From NCBI GenBank assembly GCA_023441255.1, contig JAEZPW010000284.1, forward strand, positions 1 to 21,496: 21,496 bases of DNA, read 5' to 3'. The DNA is from Acidobacteriota bacterium. GTDB lineage: Bacteria; Acidobacteriota; Terriglobia; Terriglobales; Acidobacteriaceae. A program made the translations under genes and the position numbers. The notes beneath the pieces were generated by a model, which ran no database searches, was not told the origin of the DNA, and was given only the letters and a program-made list of their open reading frames with translations. This document shows positions 1-9,040 of the stretch, one piece after another; position 1 is the stretch's first letter, and the number at the start of each line of letters is the position of its first letter.

Positions 1-1240
1 GCCCAAGGCTGGATTGCTGCCGTCGATTCGAGTGTTCGCCGAAAGCGGCGAAGGTTGGGCCGCTGTACGCGACGCATACCGGAATGCTCTCATAGACTCA
101 GTTCGAATCGCCGGCAACGTCCAGACCGCTGCTGCTGCCATCACGACCGGCACTGACGAAGACAAAATGCGCGCAGCATACAGATTCGTCACCACTCGCG
201 TACGGCAGACCTCTCCTCTTTTTGGCCCAAACGCAAGGTCTGCGGAAAACACCCTTTCCGCTTACGCAGGCAGCAGGACGGCCGTACTCGTTGCCCTCGC
301 GCGCGCGTTGGGCGTGAGAGCCGACGTTCTGATGGCTCGAGATGCCGCTGTTCCGAAGCCGCAGGCGGTGAGCGCGAACGCCTACACGCGTCCACTTGTT
401 CTCCTGCGATTGAGGGATGGGGCGCTCGCAAAGGAAATTCTGCTTGATGCTGAGACTGAAGGGATTGGATTCGGCGGCATCGCGCCCACCATCGCCCGCA
501 GCGACGCTATTCTCGTGGGTATCGATCAGGCAGACGAAACCGTGGTCGTGAGTGTTCCGGCGCCAACACTCGATGACCGCAGCACCGCCGTTGCAGACGT
601 ATCATTTGACGAGCAGGGAAATCTGTCCGCAAGCCTCGAGATCCGCATGGGCGCTTCCCGAAGCGCACAGATGCGTTCCATCCTGTCCAGCATTGAGAAT
701 GTCAACCGCAAGCACTTCTTTGAGCAGCTCGCGAGCAGGATTTTTCCCGGCGCAACGGATGCGTCCGGCGAGGTACACAATGAGTTCGACCCCGACCATC
801 CGCTGGAACTGGTTGTGCGGTGCAGGGCGCCTCATTTCGCAAATTTCGGCACAAACGTTGTCGATATTGATCAGCTTGCACCTGCGCTGGGGCTAAGGAA
901 ACTCTACGCTGCTGGCGGTTCACGGCGTGAACCGCTGTTCATCGATACGCCCTTGATCGAAACGGCAACTTTTCGAGTTCGTGTTCCGGAGACAATGCGG
1001 TTCACGAGTGTGCCTGCGGGTATGGCGGAAGAAAATCAGTTTGGGAGTTACGCCGTCGCCTTTTCGCTCCAGGCTCCAAACCTCGTCTATATCCGACGCG
1101 ATTTTCGGGTACCTGTTCAGACGGTAGAGGCCGGCAATTTCGATGCGTTCAGCCGGTTCGCGAGACGCATCGACGATGCCGAGCGTCAGCGGCTGACTGT
1201 CGAGCGCTTTAGCCAGGTCTCCTCAGCCGCAACGCACTAG
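1..1240 (+). CDS. DUF3857/transglutaminase-like protein, 3' part (5' end outside window)
   Basis: The frame is open to the left edge (first whole codon at base 2), so this is the C-terminal part of a longer protein; the TTG at 14 is probably internal. About 412 codons are visible. The first ~130 residues resemble the transglutaminase-like core that follows DUF3857: a helix ending 'AYRFVTTRVRQ', then a Pro/Ala-rich strand, then 'AGSRTAVLVALARALGV', which matches the usual G-D-C-K-D helix region. The rest is beta-rich and ends in the 'GSYAVAFSLQAPNLVYIRRDF' plus 'FARRIDDAERQRL' pattern typical of these proteins' C-terminus. The Cys of GDCKD reads Arg here, and the usual His site ('FNHV') reads 'YTRP'; only the Asp of 'LLDAETE' remains. 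It is probably a secreted or periplasmic non-catalytic relative. It converges on the next gene with 2 bases between stop codons. Family assignment is by eye. Confidence 0.72.
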   Translation, partial: PKAGLLPSIRVFAESGEGWAAVRDAYRNALIDSVRIAGNVQTAAAAITTGTDEDKMRAAYRFVTTRVRQTSPLFGPNARSAENTLSAYAGSRTAVLVALARALGVRADVLMARDAAVPKPQAVSANAYTRPLVLLRLRDGALAKEILLDAETEGIGFGGIAPTIARSDAILVGIDQADETVVVSVPAPTLDDRSTAVADVSFDEQGNLSASLEIRMGASRSAQMRSILSSIENVNRKHFFEQLASRIFPGATDASGEVHNEFDPDHPLELVVRCRAPHFANFGTNVVDIDQLAPALGLRKLYAAGGSRREPLFIDTPLIETATFRVRVPETMRFTSVPAGMAEENQFGSYAVAFSLQAPNLVYIRRDFRVPVQTVEAGNFDAFSRFARRIDDAERQRLTVERFSQVSSAATH

Positions 1241-1242
1241 CT

Positions 1243-1533
1243 CTACGCGCCGTATTCTTCGGTAATCTCGCGATAAGCCACCGCGCCTCGCGCCGCTGCC
1301 TGCTCCGCGAAGCGCTCCGCAATCTGTGACAGCGTCTGGAAAATCTGTACGCCGCGTGTAACGTATTCGGGCGCGTTCTCCCAAACACCTTCGAAGGTCT
1401 CCGGATGCTCAGTGGCGAGGACCGCTAGCCCTACCGTTGCAGAGGCGATGCCTGCCGGCCGCCTGCCGGTAAAGAACAGGACGGCGCCAACACCGATCGA
1501 CCCGAAAATTAACGCTTTCTTCCAATTCGTCAT
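1243..1533 (-). CDS. Small membrane protein of unknown function
   Basis: A 96-residue product from the ATG at 1533 (MTNWKKAL). An upstream in-frame ATG at 1551 would add six residues. I prefer 1533 because a GGAG lies 12 bases upstream, whereas nothing like a ribosome site precedes 1551. Residues about 6-20 and 27-40 are hydrophobic and separated by Arg-Arg-Pro, suggesting one or two membrane segments. The remaining ~55 residues are amphipathic and Ala/Glu-rich ('FAEQAAARGAVAYREITEEYGA'). No family is recognised. It stands alone between the converging transglutaminase-like gene and the tRNA. Nothing shows a function. Confidence 0.55.
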   Translation of the reverse strand: MTNWKKALIFGSIGVGAVLFFTGRRPAGIASATVGLAVLATEHPETFEGVWENAPEYVTRGVQIFQTLSQIAERFAEQAAARGAVAYREITEEYGA

Positions 1534-1702
1534 GAGGAACAATTTCTCCATTGCGCGGCCGGAATAGTCAAAGCAAGCTTGGTTAGAAGAGTTCCGCCCC
1601 CAGTTCGTTGTCCACGGTATATGCAGGGGTGAGCGCGGCGCCCGGAAAGCCGAGTTTGGTGGCGCTTCCGCCTCCTATGCTTCCCATTCGGCGCGAGCAC
1701 GT

Positions 1703-1708
1703 TATAAT
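1703..1708 (+). promoter_or_regulatory. -10 box of the tRNA-Arg promoter
   Basis: A perfect TATAAT at 1703-1708 lies 11 bases before the mature tRNA 5' end, so transcription should start near 1715. The -35 side is weak: TTCCCA at 1681-1686 with a 16-base spacer is the best match. Confidence 0.6.
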
Positions 1709-1719
1709 GTTTCTCGAGC

Positions 1720-1796
1720 GCGCCCGTAGCTCAGCTGGATAGAGCGAATGCCTCCGGAGCATTAGGTCGGGAGTTCGAATCTCTCCGGGCGCGCCA
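1720..1796 (+). tRNA. tRNA-Arg (anticodon CCG)
   Basis: A full cloverleaf can be drawn. The acceptor stem is GCGCCCG (1720-1726) with CGGGCGC (1786-1792). The D-arm stem is GCTC (1729-1732) with GAGC (1742-1745). The anticodon stem is AATGC (1747-1751) with GCATT (1759-1763), closing loop CTCCGGA with anticodon CCG at 1754-1756. The T-arm carries the GTTCGAAT core. The discriminator is G1793 and the CCA end is encoded at 1794-1796. Anticodon CCG reads the Arg codon CGG. A T-run (1799-1803) follows directly and may help termination or processing. Confidence 0.96.
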
Positions 1797-1892
1797 GGTT
1801 TTTCCTTCACTCTGTTGCATCCTGGCGATTCGCCATTCCCAAACCGAGTTCCGTATAGCACACTTGTCTCTCCGCCTGCCACCGGAGAGCCG

Positions 1893-2963
1893 ATGGTCGA
1901 GAATACCAGCTTGCTTAGCTCGCGATTTCTTCTTTTGTTCGTGCTGCTGTTTGCCATCTGCTGCGGGCTTGGATATCCGGCTCTGAATCGCGGCGGGGAG
2001 CGCGTCCCCGGCCTTTCTGATGCGCAAACATATGCGGCCATGGTGCGCGGCGCCGAGCTCGACACTCCGAACCGGCACATGCAGTTTCGTGTTCTTGTGC
2101 CCTACATGGCTAAACCGTTCTATTGGATGGGGCAGGGCCGGGTGGGAACCTGGGATCCCGCGATGTTCGGGCTGCTCGTTGTGAATGCGCTCTTTACGGC
2201 GGCAACGGCGATGCTGTTGTTAGTTATCGTGCTCAGGCGCTTTGGGAACTACCAGGCAGCTCTCGGCGCCTCGCTCCTTTTTCTGCTCAACTTCGCGGTT
2301 CCCAACCTCCGGCTTGCGGGCCTGATAGATGCCGGCGAGGGCTTTTTTCTTCTGCTCATGATCTCGGCACTGCTTGAGGAGAAGTGGCGAACCCTACCGA
2401 TCTGGGCCATTCTCGGGACCATAACCAAGGAATCGTTCGTCCCGTTCATGATCGTCCTGACATCGTCATGGTATGTGGTCTCGAGAAGAACTCTGAGTGA
2501 GTCTGCGCGTGCGCTAGCCTGGATCGTTACGGCGTGTGGCGCCAGCCTGCTGACCATCACAATCCTGCACTGGAGCATCACAGGCGTCCTGCAGTCACCA
2601 TGGCAATTTGGTAGCGAACTTCACCACAACTCCCGTTATCTGGCCCACTTCGCTGGGTCGATCGTTGACCGCCAGCTCTGGTACATTTTCATCTGGTTGC
2701 TGCCGCTTTCCTTGTTCCGGTTGACCGATTTTCCGCGGAGTTGGCGAGTAGCGACCGCCACGACCGCAGCAGCAGCCTTCGCCATGAACAGCTTCTACGG
2801 CGGCGCTCCGGGAACTGTCGGAAGAGCTCTATTCAGCATAGCCGGACCGCTGCTGAGTGCTTCTGTTGCCATGTTCCTGTTCACCGCGCCTATCGTAAAA
2901 GTTCATCACGGTAGGGTCATGGTGAATAGCGCAGACGAGACGCCCCTAAAAACCTCACTCTAG
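1893..2963 (+). CDS. Polytopic membrane protein, possibly GT-C-like
   Basis: A 356-residue product from the ATG at 1893. That start is chosen because GGAG sits 6-7 bases upstream and the protein then opens directly with a hydrophobic segment (residues ~8-28); longer in-frame starts overlap the region just after the tRNA. About seven to nine hydrophobic segments are visible. The first external loop has 'GLSDAQTYAAM', an Asp and a Tyr just after the first membrane helix, as in many GT-C glycosyltransferases and related polytopic enzymes. Other notable loops are 'RVLVPYMAKP', 'ITKESF' and 'HHNSRYLAHF'. I do not recognise a specific family; sugar or lipid transfer at the inner membrane is only a guess. 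The HAD gene follows after 52 bases on the same strand and may be cotranscribed. Confidence 0.75.
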   Translation: MVENTSLLSSRFLLLFVLLFAICCGLGYPALNRGGERVPGLSDAQTYAAMVRGAELDTPNRHMQFRVLVPYMAKPFYWMGQGRVGTWDPAMFGLLVVNALFTAATAMLLLVIVLRRFGNYQAALGASLLFLLNFAVPNLRLAGLIDAGEGFFLLLMISALLEEKWRTLPIWAILGTITKESFVPFMIVLTSSWYVVSRRTLSESARALAWIVTACGASLLTITILHWSITGVLQSPWQFGSELHHNSRYLAHFAGSIVDRQLWYIFIWLLPLSLFRLTDFPRSWRVATATTAAAAFAMNSFYGGAPGTVGRALFSIAGPLLSASVAMFLFTAPIVKVHHGRVMVNSADETPLKTSL

Positions 2964-3015
2964 TCCTAGACCTTAAAACCTCTGCTATGCTTCCGGATGG
3001 ACACTGGGAATCGGA

Positions 3016-3726
3016 ATGCAGCCTGGGGTAAAACAGAACAGTCTTAGAGCGATACTCTTCGACGTCGGAAACACGCTCGTTTTTCCTGATCGTCAGATCA
3101 CTCTGCGCCCGATGCATGACCGCGGGTTCTTTCCTGCCGAGTCGCAGATCAAACTAGCCGAGAGCGTCGCAAGGAGAACTCTCGACGATCAATTACTCAA
3201 CAACGGCGCTGTATCCGTCGACCGCGGCTATTGGGACATCTACTACGAAACACTGCTTCGGGAAGCCGGTATCGACGACGAAGAGCTGAAATCGCAACTC
3301 GCAACACTTTCGGGCCAGTCGAGGAATTGGAGCATCCTGGCCGAGGGAGCACAAGAAGTCCTCGGATCACTTCGCCAGAATTATGCTCTCGGTATAGTCA
3401 GCAACTCAGACGAGCGCCTCTCAGTTCTGCTCGCCCGACTTGGCATTGAGCCGTTCTTTGAGTGCGTTATTGCGTCGTCTGTTGTCGGGTGCGAAAAACC
3501 CCACCAGCGCATCTTTGAGGCAGCTCTTCAACGCATGGGCGTGAAGGCGGAACAGGCCGTCTACGCTGGCGACATCTATTCAGTTGATTACTTGGGTGCT
3601 ACCGGCGCTGGTATCCCCGCCGTGCTGATGGATGTGTACGACGTCTACAACCAGGTTGACGTGCCGCGGGTAAGGTCATTGCGCGAGTTGCACAAACTCA
3701 TTGAAGAACGCGAAGGGCTAGGCTAA
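3016..3726 (+). CDS. HAD-superfamily hydrolase
   Basis: A 236-residue product with all four HAD motifs in order. Motif I is 'ILFDVGNTL' (nucleophile Asp16), motif II 'GIVSNSD' (Ser129), motif III is Lys161 in 'GCEKPHQRIF', and motif IV is 'AGDIYSVD' (Asp186, Asp191). Residues ~25-115 form a helical C1 cap. The position two after the nucleophile is Gly18 rather than the general-acid Asp of DxDxT phosphatases, a variant common in uncharacterised members. The product should be a soluble cytoplasmic phosphatase or dehalogenase-like enzyme of unknown substrate. The ATG at 3016 is preceded by a G/A-rich stretch but no clear AGGAGG. It sits 52 bases after the membrane-protein gene. Confidence 0.87.
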   Translation: MQPGVKQNSLRAILFDVGNTLVFPDRQITLRPMHDRGFFPAESQIKLAESVARRTLDDQLLNNGAVSVDRGYWDIYYETLLREAGIDDEELKSQLATLSGQSRNWSILAEGAQEVLGSLRQNYALGIVSNSDERLSVLLARLGIEPFFECVIASSVVGCEKPHQRIFEAALQRMGVKAEQAVYAGDIYSVDYLGATGAGIPAVLMDVYDVYNQVDVPRVRSLRELHKLIEEREGLG

Positions 3727-3790
3727 AGCGGCAGGACGGCACATCGGCAGTGGCGCTTCCAGCCCCCAAATTTCGAAGCTAGCGAACGTG

Positions 3791-3816
3791 AAAAATCCGC
3801 AGCCGGAGCTGCGGAT
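3791..3816 (-). terminator. Rho-independent terminator of the cytochrome c3 gene
   Basis: An 8-bp perfect stem (3795-3802 with 3809-3816) encloses a 6-base loop. Read on the minus strand it is followed by TTTTT (3791-3795 complement, partly in the stem). It begins 24 bases after the cytochrome stop codon. On the plus strand the hairpin has no T-run, so it should act mainly in one direction. Confidence 0.75.
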
Positions 3817-3839
3817 CGAGAAAAGCCGGTGTGAGAGCC

Positions 3840-4235
3840 CTAGACGTTTGCTTTCTGGTGGCACTCGGCGCACTTGGTCGGAGTCTTTTTCCCCGCAGCG
3901 GCTTCCTTCTTGTGACAGTCGATGCAAAGGCCGGCCGTCGCCGAAGGATTGTGGAACGCCGCCTGTAACTTCGTCTTCATCGGGGCTGTTGCGGTCTTGG
4001 TGTGGCAGTCCGCGCAAGGCTGAGTCGCCGATTTGGACGGCTTCTCAGGCTTCGAAGCGTGGTGGCAAGTGGTGCAAGCGACATTGTGCTGCGAATGAAG
4101 GAACTTCACCCCGCCCATCGGGGCGCCCTTCAGAATGATTGGGTTCTGCGGAGCCTTCTCCGCAAACGCGATGCCCGTGATCATGACAGCGATGAACAGA
4201 CAGAGAATGACAGCAAATACCCGACGAGACGTCAT
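3840..4235 (-). CDS. Periplasmic tetraheme cytochrome c3 (class III)
   Basis: A 131-residue product. The ATG at 4235 is preceded by GGGAGGAGACC, an excellent ribosome site, which rules out the longer frame starting at 4262. Residues 1-26 are a signal peptide (MTSRR, hydrophobic core, cleavage near AFA-E). There are four CxxCH heme sites: C54-H58, C74-H78, C104-H108 and C122-H126. Exactly four further His (47, 50, 59, 95) match the distal ligands of cytochrome c3, including the diagnostic 'HSQH' and 'CTTCHH' arrangement. All eight axial ligands are therefore present, predicting a compact bis-His low-potential electron carrier. Unlike Desulfovibrio c3, all sites are CxxCH, with no CxxxxCH. The gene has its own promoter and terminator. 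Its redox partner is not in view; heme attachment would need the Ccm proteins encoded 4 kb away. Confidence 0.9.
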   Translation of the reverse strand: MTSRRVFAVILCLFIAVMITGIAFAEKAPQNPIILKGAPMGGVKFLHSQHNVACTTCHHASKPEKPSKSATQPCADCHTKTATAPMKTKLQAAFHNPSATAGLCIDCHKKEAAAGKKTPTKCAECHQKANV

Positions 4236-4296
4236 GGTCTCCTCCCGGTAGCCTGGTTTCACTGCTTAACTGCCAATTACGAATGCGAGTAGCCAG

Positions 4297-4325
4297 ATTA
4301 TATAAAACCGCCTTGCCGCGGTCAG
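4297..4325 (-). promoter_or_regulatory. Sigma70-type promoter of the cytochrome c3 gene
   Basis: On the minus strand, CTGACC (4320-4325), a 17-base spacer, then a perfect TATAAT (4297-4302). The predicted start near 4290 leaves a leader of about 55 bases before the ATG at 4235. The rest of the 4263-4536 intergenic region shows nothing else I can support. Confidence 0.65.
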
Positions 4326-4536
4326 CAGGAATCGCTGCCCGCCCGGCACACTGAATTCAGCATGCCATGGGCCGTGTGAGCGTAGTCGAGACATGCGAAC
4401 TACGAACTCATACGCTTCAGGAATTTACGGGCGGCGGTGTGCGCCGCATCACACGACACAGGTGCCGAATAACACCAGCAGATTTTTCCCGGCAGGCAGC
4501 CAAAGCAGGAAACATCTACATGATCTTCGGCTGGCA

Positions 4537-5406
4537 TCAGCGTGCGCCTTTAAAGAAGTTCCACGGATGCTCGAAGCTGAGATACAGAATCACGCCCTTG
4601 TCTCCGCCGCTCGGCCCCGCGCCGATGGGCACGGCGATACCAGGCACGATCTGCAGTCCACTAGAGAAGTTGTGTGCCCACCGTACGCCCGGACTCACGT
4701 ATACGCTGTGCGCGCGCTGAGCGTTGTTCTCGCCGACCACCGACTCGGCGCCGGTCCAGAGTGTCTCGAGCATCACGTTGAAACGCGGTTTGGCCAGCCA
4801 GATGATGCTTTGCCCCAGGTTGTATCCGGTCACGAGCGCGCGGTTCCCCGCTGCATTCTTTGCGTTCGGAACGATAGTTGCACCAGCATTCCAGTGCGTT
4901 ACAAACCTTTTTCCCAGCGCGACACTCAGGGGCAGGTTCGTCTGAACGCCCCACGCGCCAAGGGAACGACCCTCGCGAACGTTGCCCGTCGGCGCCAGCG
5001 CGGTAAACCGCGGAGCAAAGGCGAACTTCGTGTCGCCGTTGCCGATGAGTTGATAACGGTAGTTGATGGCCGTGTCGCCGACCCCTGCGCCTGCGGGCAC
5101 TCCTCCAACTCTCATCATGGAGAGCGTATAGCTCAACTGGTGCTTCTGACTGTGGACCGGAAACTCCTGGGTGAAGCTGTAGGACCAACCACTGCCCTGC
5201 CAGAGCCGCGTAAAGGCGCTGATGTGCTGCACGACCCCGTTTTCCTGGTTGTATGCTTCCTCGACAAGAAAGCTGTTGTCCTGGATGGGGCGAGGTTCCC
5301 CGGTATTTTGTTGTGCGGGCGCCAAAGTCGCAGCGGCAACCGTAAGGATTACAACCATTGCGCGAATGCCTGACCTGCGCAGGATGAGAGCGGCAACATA
5401 ACTCAT
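4537..5406 (-). CDS. Outer-membrane beta-barrel-like protein (transporter/MetA-like)
   Basis: The product is about 289 residues if started at the ATG at 5406; the frame extends to a TTG at 5475 and the true start is uncertain. The N-terminus has basic residues then a hydrophobic stretch ending 'LAPAQQ', a plausible signal peptide. The mature part is rich in alternating Gly/aromatic strands with short loops ('GDTAINYRYQLIG', 'FAFAPRFTALAPTGN', 'IVPGIAVPIGAGPSGG') and ends in an aromatic 'LSFEHPWNFF' strand. This fits the Gram-negative outer-membrane proteins annotated as transporter or MetA-pathway-of-phenol-degradation-like. The substrate is unknown. It is divergent from the flavoprotein gene and upstream of the cytochrome gene on the same strand, but 300 bases and a separate promoter lie between them. 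Confidence 0.7.
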   Translation of the reverse strand: MSYVAALILRRSGIRAMVVILTVAAATLAPAQQNTGEPRPIQDNSFLVEEAYNQENGVVQHISAFTRLWQGSGWSYSFTQEFPVHSQKHQLSYTLSMMRVGGVPAGAGVGDTAINYRYQLIGNGDTKFAFAPRFTALAPTGNVREGRSLGAWGVQTNLPLSVALGKRFVTHWNAGATIVPNAKNAAGNRALVTGYNLGQSIIWLAKPRFNVMLETLWTGAESVVGENNAQRAHSVYVSPGVRWAHNFSSGLQIVPGIAVPIGAGPSGGDKGVILYLSFEHPWNFFKGAR

Positions 5407-5604
5407 GACTTGTCCCATGATGAAAATGACTTTCAATTCCATGTGCATGGTAGTCGCTACTAACCCCGGGACCAACGCTGTTGATCACGCTTCGCGGTGA
5501 GCAATGTCACAGGATGGCGCAGGTCGACGTTCCAGCCGAAGGCGGCAAATCTCTCCGGAATTGCGCTGCTCCGCCACGTTCCCTGCTAAATTAGGTGGCT
5601 TGAT

Positions 5605-6780
5605 ATGAACGGTAGAGACGTGATCGCCGTGGTGGGCGGTGGCCCGGCAGGGGCCCTGGCTGCCGAAATGCTGGCTCACGCCGGACGCAACGTCGTTCTC
5701 TTCGACGAAAAACTCGCGTGGGAGAAGCCGTGCGGCGGCGGCATAACGCAGAAGGCGTTACAGCAGTATCCGTTCCTGCATGATGCGACAGTGCAACGCA
5801 ACATGGTGAGCGCCTGCGAATTTATCTCCCCCTCTGGACGCCGCACCACGCTGGAACTCGACCAGCCTATCGCGATCTTCTCGCGGCGAATCCTTAATTC
5901 CCTGTTGCTGGACCGGGCTCAACGGTCGGGAGCTGACCTGCGCAACGAACGCGTTACCGCCATCGAGCGGGTGAACAGCCATTTCGCGGTCCATGCCGCA
6001 AACACGACGGTTCACGCCAACTTCGTCGTCCTCGCCGCAGGTGCGCGTAATTCGTTTCGATCACAGTTTTACCAGGCTTTCCAGCCCGCCGACCTGATGG
6101 CGACTGTCGGCTACTTCATCCCCGGCAGCAGTACGGCAATGCAGATCCGATTCCTTCCGAGACTCGACGGATACATTTGGACGTTCCCCCGGTGCGACCA
6201 CTTCTCCGCCGGGATATGCGGGCGCATGAACGAAATACCGACCGCGGAACTCCGGCGCCAACTGGATAGTTTCCTTGCGCAGGAAAACTACTCTCTGACA
6301 GGCGCCACCGTCTACGCGCATATCCTGCCGGCGCCTCGAGCATCGACACTGAAGCGGATTCGCCCGGTCGGAGACGGCTGGGCCCTCATCGGCGACGCCG
6401 CAGGCTACGTCGATCCGATCACGGGTGAAGGACTGTACTACGCCCTGCGCTCGGCAGACCTACTCGCACAGGCGATCATCTCGGGGAAGCCGCAATCGTA
6501 TTACGACCTGCTGCACCGGGATTTCCTTCCTGACCTCATCGAAGGCGCTCATTACGCCGAACGCTTCTACCACGGCACATTTCTGGGCGAGCACATCCTC
6601 GAGCGAATGGTGCAGTTCGCGAGCGAAAGCGCGAAGTTCGGCGACCTGCTGCGCGACCTGTTCTCAGGGGCGCAGGGATACATCGGACTGCGTAGCCGTG
6701 CATACCGCTCGCTGCCGCGTGTCATCTGCGACTTTGTGGCCAGTGTCGGCGGATGGAACAGCGTTCGGAAGCGCGCCTGA
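5605..6780 (+). CDS. Geranylgeranyl reductase family FAD-dependent oxidoreductase
   Basis: A 391-residue product; the ATG at 5605 has AGGTGG six bases upstream. The N-terminal dinucleotide-binding motif is 'VVGGGPAGALAAE' (residues ~9-21). It is followed by the family's 'KPCGGGI' signature (41-47) and an acidic residue ending the second beta strand. The second FAD motif is 'GDGWALIGDAAGYVDPITGEG' (from ~256, shown in part). This matches the geranylgeranyl reductase/NAD(P)-FAD oxidoreductase family of PHBH-fold enzymes, which reduce isoprenoid chains or hydroxylate and reduce lipophilic substrates. In a bacterium without visible photosynthesis genes the substrate may be a polyprenyl or quinone-type lipid, but that is inference. 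It is monocistronic and converges on thiC. Confidence 0.87.
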   Translation: MNGRDVIAVVGGGPAGALAAEMLAHAGRNVVLFDEKLAWEKPCGGGITQKALQQYPFLHDATVQRNMVSACEFISPSGRRTTLELDQPIAIFSRRILNSLLLDRAQRSGADLRNERVTAIERVNSHFAVHAANTTVHANFVVLAAGARNSFRSQFYQAFQPADLMATVGYFIPGSSTAMQIRFLPRLDGYIWTFPRCDHFSAGICGRMNEIPTAELRRQLDSFLAQENYSLTGATVYAHILPAPRASTLKRIRPVGDGWALIGDAAGYVDPITGEGLYYALRSADLLAQAIISGKPQSYYDLLHRDFLPDLIEGAHYAERFYHGTFLGEHILERMVQFASESAKFGDLLRDLFSGAQGYIGLRSRAYRSLPRVICDFVASVGGWNSVRKRA

Positions 6781-6790
6781 AATCACGACC

Positions 6791-6820
6791 AAAGAAAAAC
6801 GCCGGGCGAGCAGCCCGGCG
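6791..6820 (-). terminator. Rho-independent terminator of thiC
   Basis: The perfect 8-bp stem CGCCGGGC/GCCCGGCG (6800-6807 with 6813-6820) has a 5-base loop. On the minus strand it is followed by GTTTTTCTTT. It starts 23 bases after the thiC stop, and also lies 19 bases after the stop of the converging flavoprotein gene. Confidence 0.8.
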
Positions 6821-6843
6821 CTACACGGAACAAGAAACACGCG

Positions 6844-8496
<1,653 letters not shown>

Positions 8497-8542
8497 TCAG
8501 CTCTCCGCCAGTCTGCGGGCGAGCCATGTGGGGTTCGAAATC

Positions 8543-9040
8543 ATGTCGAAACAGGGCAGCAGGTATCTGCGCTTCGGCGCTGCCGTGGGTGTAATCCTCA
8601 TTTCCTTGGGTTATCTCGCGTGGACGGGAGTCCAGGAGAGCAAGAGCTATTACGTCACGATCAAAGAACTCCAGACGATGGATTCCAGTCGTTACTCGAA
8701 ACGCTTGCGGGTGGCCGGAAATGTCGTGCCAGGATCTATAAAACGCGCCGGTACGCGGGTGGAGTTCTCGCTGAAGGAAAACGACTTGACGCTGCCGGTG
8801 ATCTACAACGGTACAGAGGCGCCGCCCGACACTTTCAAGGATGACTCGCAAGCCCTTGCAGAAGGACAGTTTGGACGCGACGGCGTTTTCCACGCGAAGC
8901 AGTTACAGGCAAAGTGCGCGTCCAAGTACGCACCGAAGAAAGATGGAGCGCCCGACAGCGCCCCCGCACAGGCTCCAAAGTCGCAGCCTGGCAATGCGTT
9001 GCAGAAGGCACAGGCGGATACGCCTTCAATTCCCAAGTGA
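8543..9040 (+). CDS. ccmE: Cytochrome c maturation heme chaperone CcmE, Cys (CxxxY) variant
   Basis: A 165-residue product. One N-terminal membrane helix (residues ~9-27) anchors a periplasmic OB-fold domain with family landmarks 'LRVAGNVVPGSI' and 'F..A..L.AK'. CcmE normally receives heme covalently on the His of HxxxY; here the equivalent motif is C125-A-S-K-Y129, the Cys variant known from archaea and Desulfovibrio-type sulfate reducers. After this comes a ~35-residue Pro/Ala/Gln-rich tail. The ATG at 8543 is chosen because the membrane helix follows directly and the longer frame (GTG at 8459) overlaps the promoter; the ribosome site is weak. Its stop overlaps the GTG of ccmA, making it the first gene of the ccmEABCD operon. 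Confidence 0.9.
   Translation: MSKQGSRYLRFGAAVGVILISLGYLAWTGVQESKSYYVTIKELQTMDSSRYSKRLRVAGNVVPGSIKRAGTRVEFSLKENDLTLPVIYNGTEAPPDTFKDDSQALAEGQFGRDGVFHAKQLQAKCASKYAPKKDGAPDSAPAQAPKSQPGNALQKAQADTPSIPK

Noticed and set aside
1583..2080. Long minus-strand frame containing 'GEIRTPDLMLRRHSLYPAELRA'
   Set aside because: This is the well-known false protein made by reading across the opposite strand of a tRNA gene; it covers tRNA-Arg(CCG) and the start of the membrane-protein gene.
4393..5373. 326-codon plus-strand frame
   Set aside because: It lies opposite the beta-barrel gene, is rich in Arg/His without domain features, and no ribosome site precedes it.
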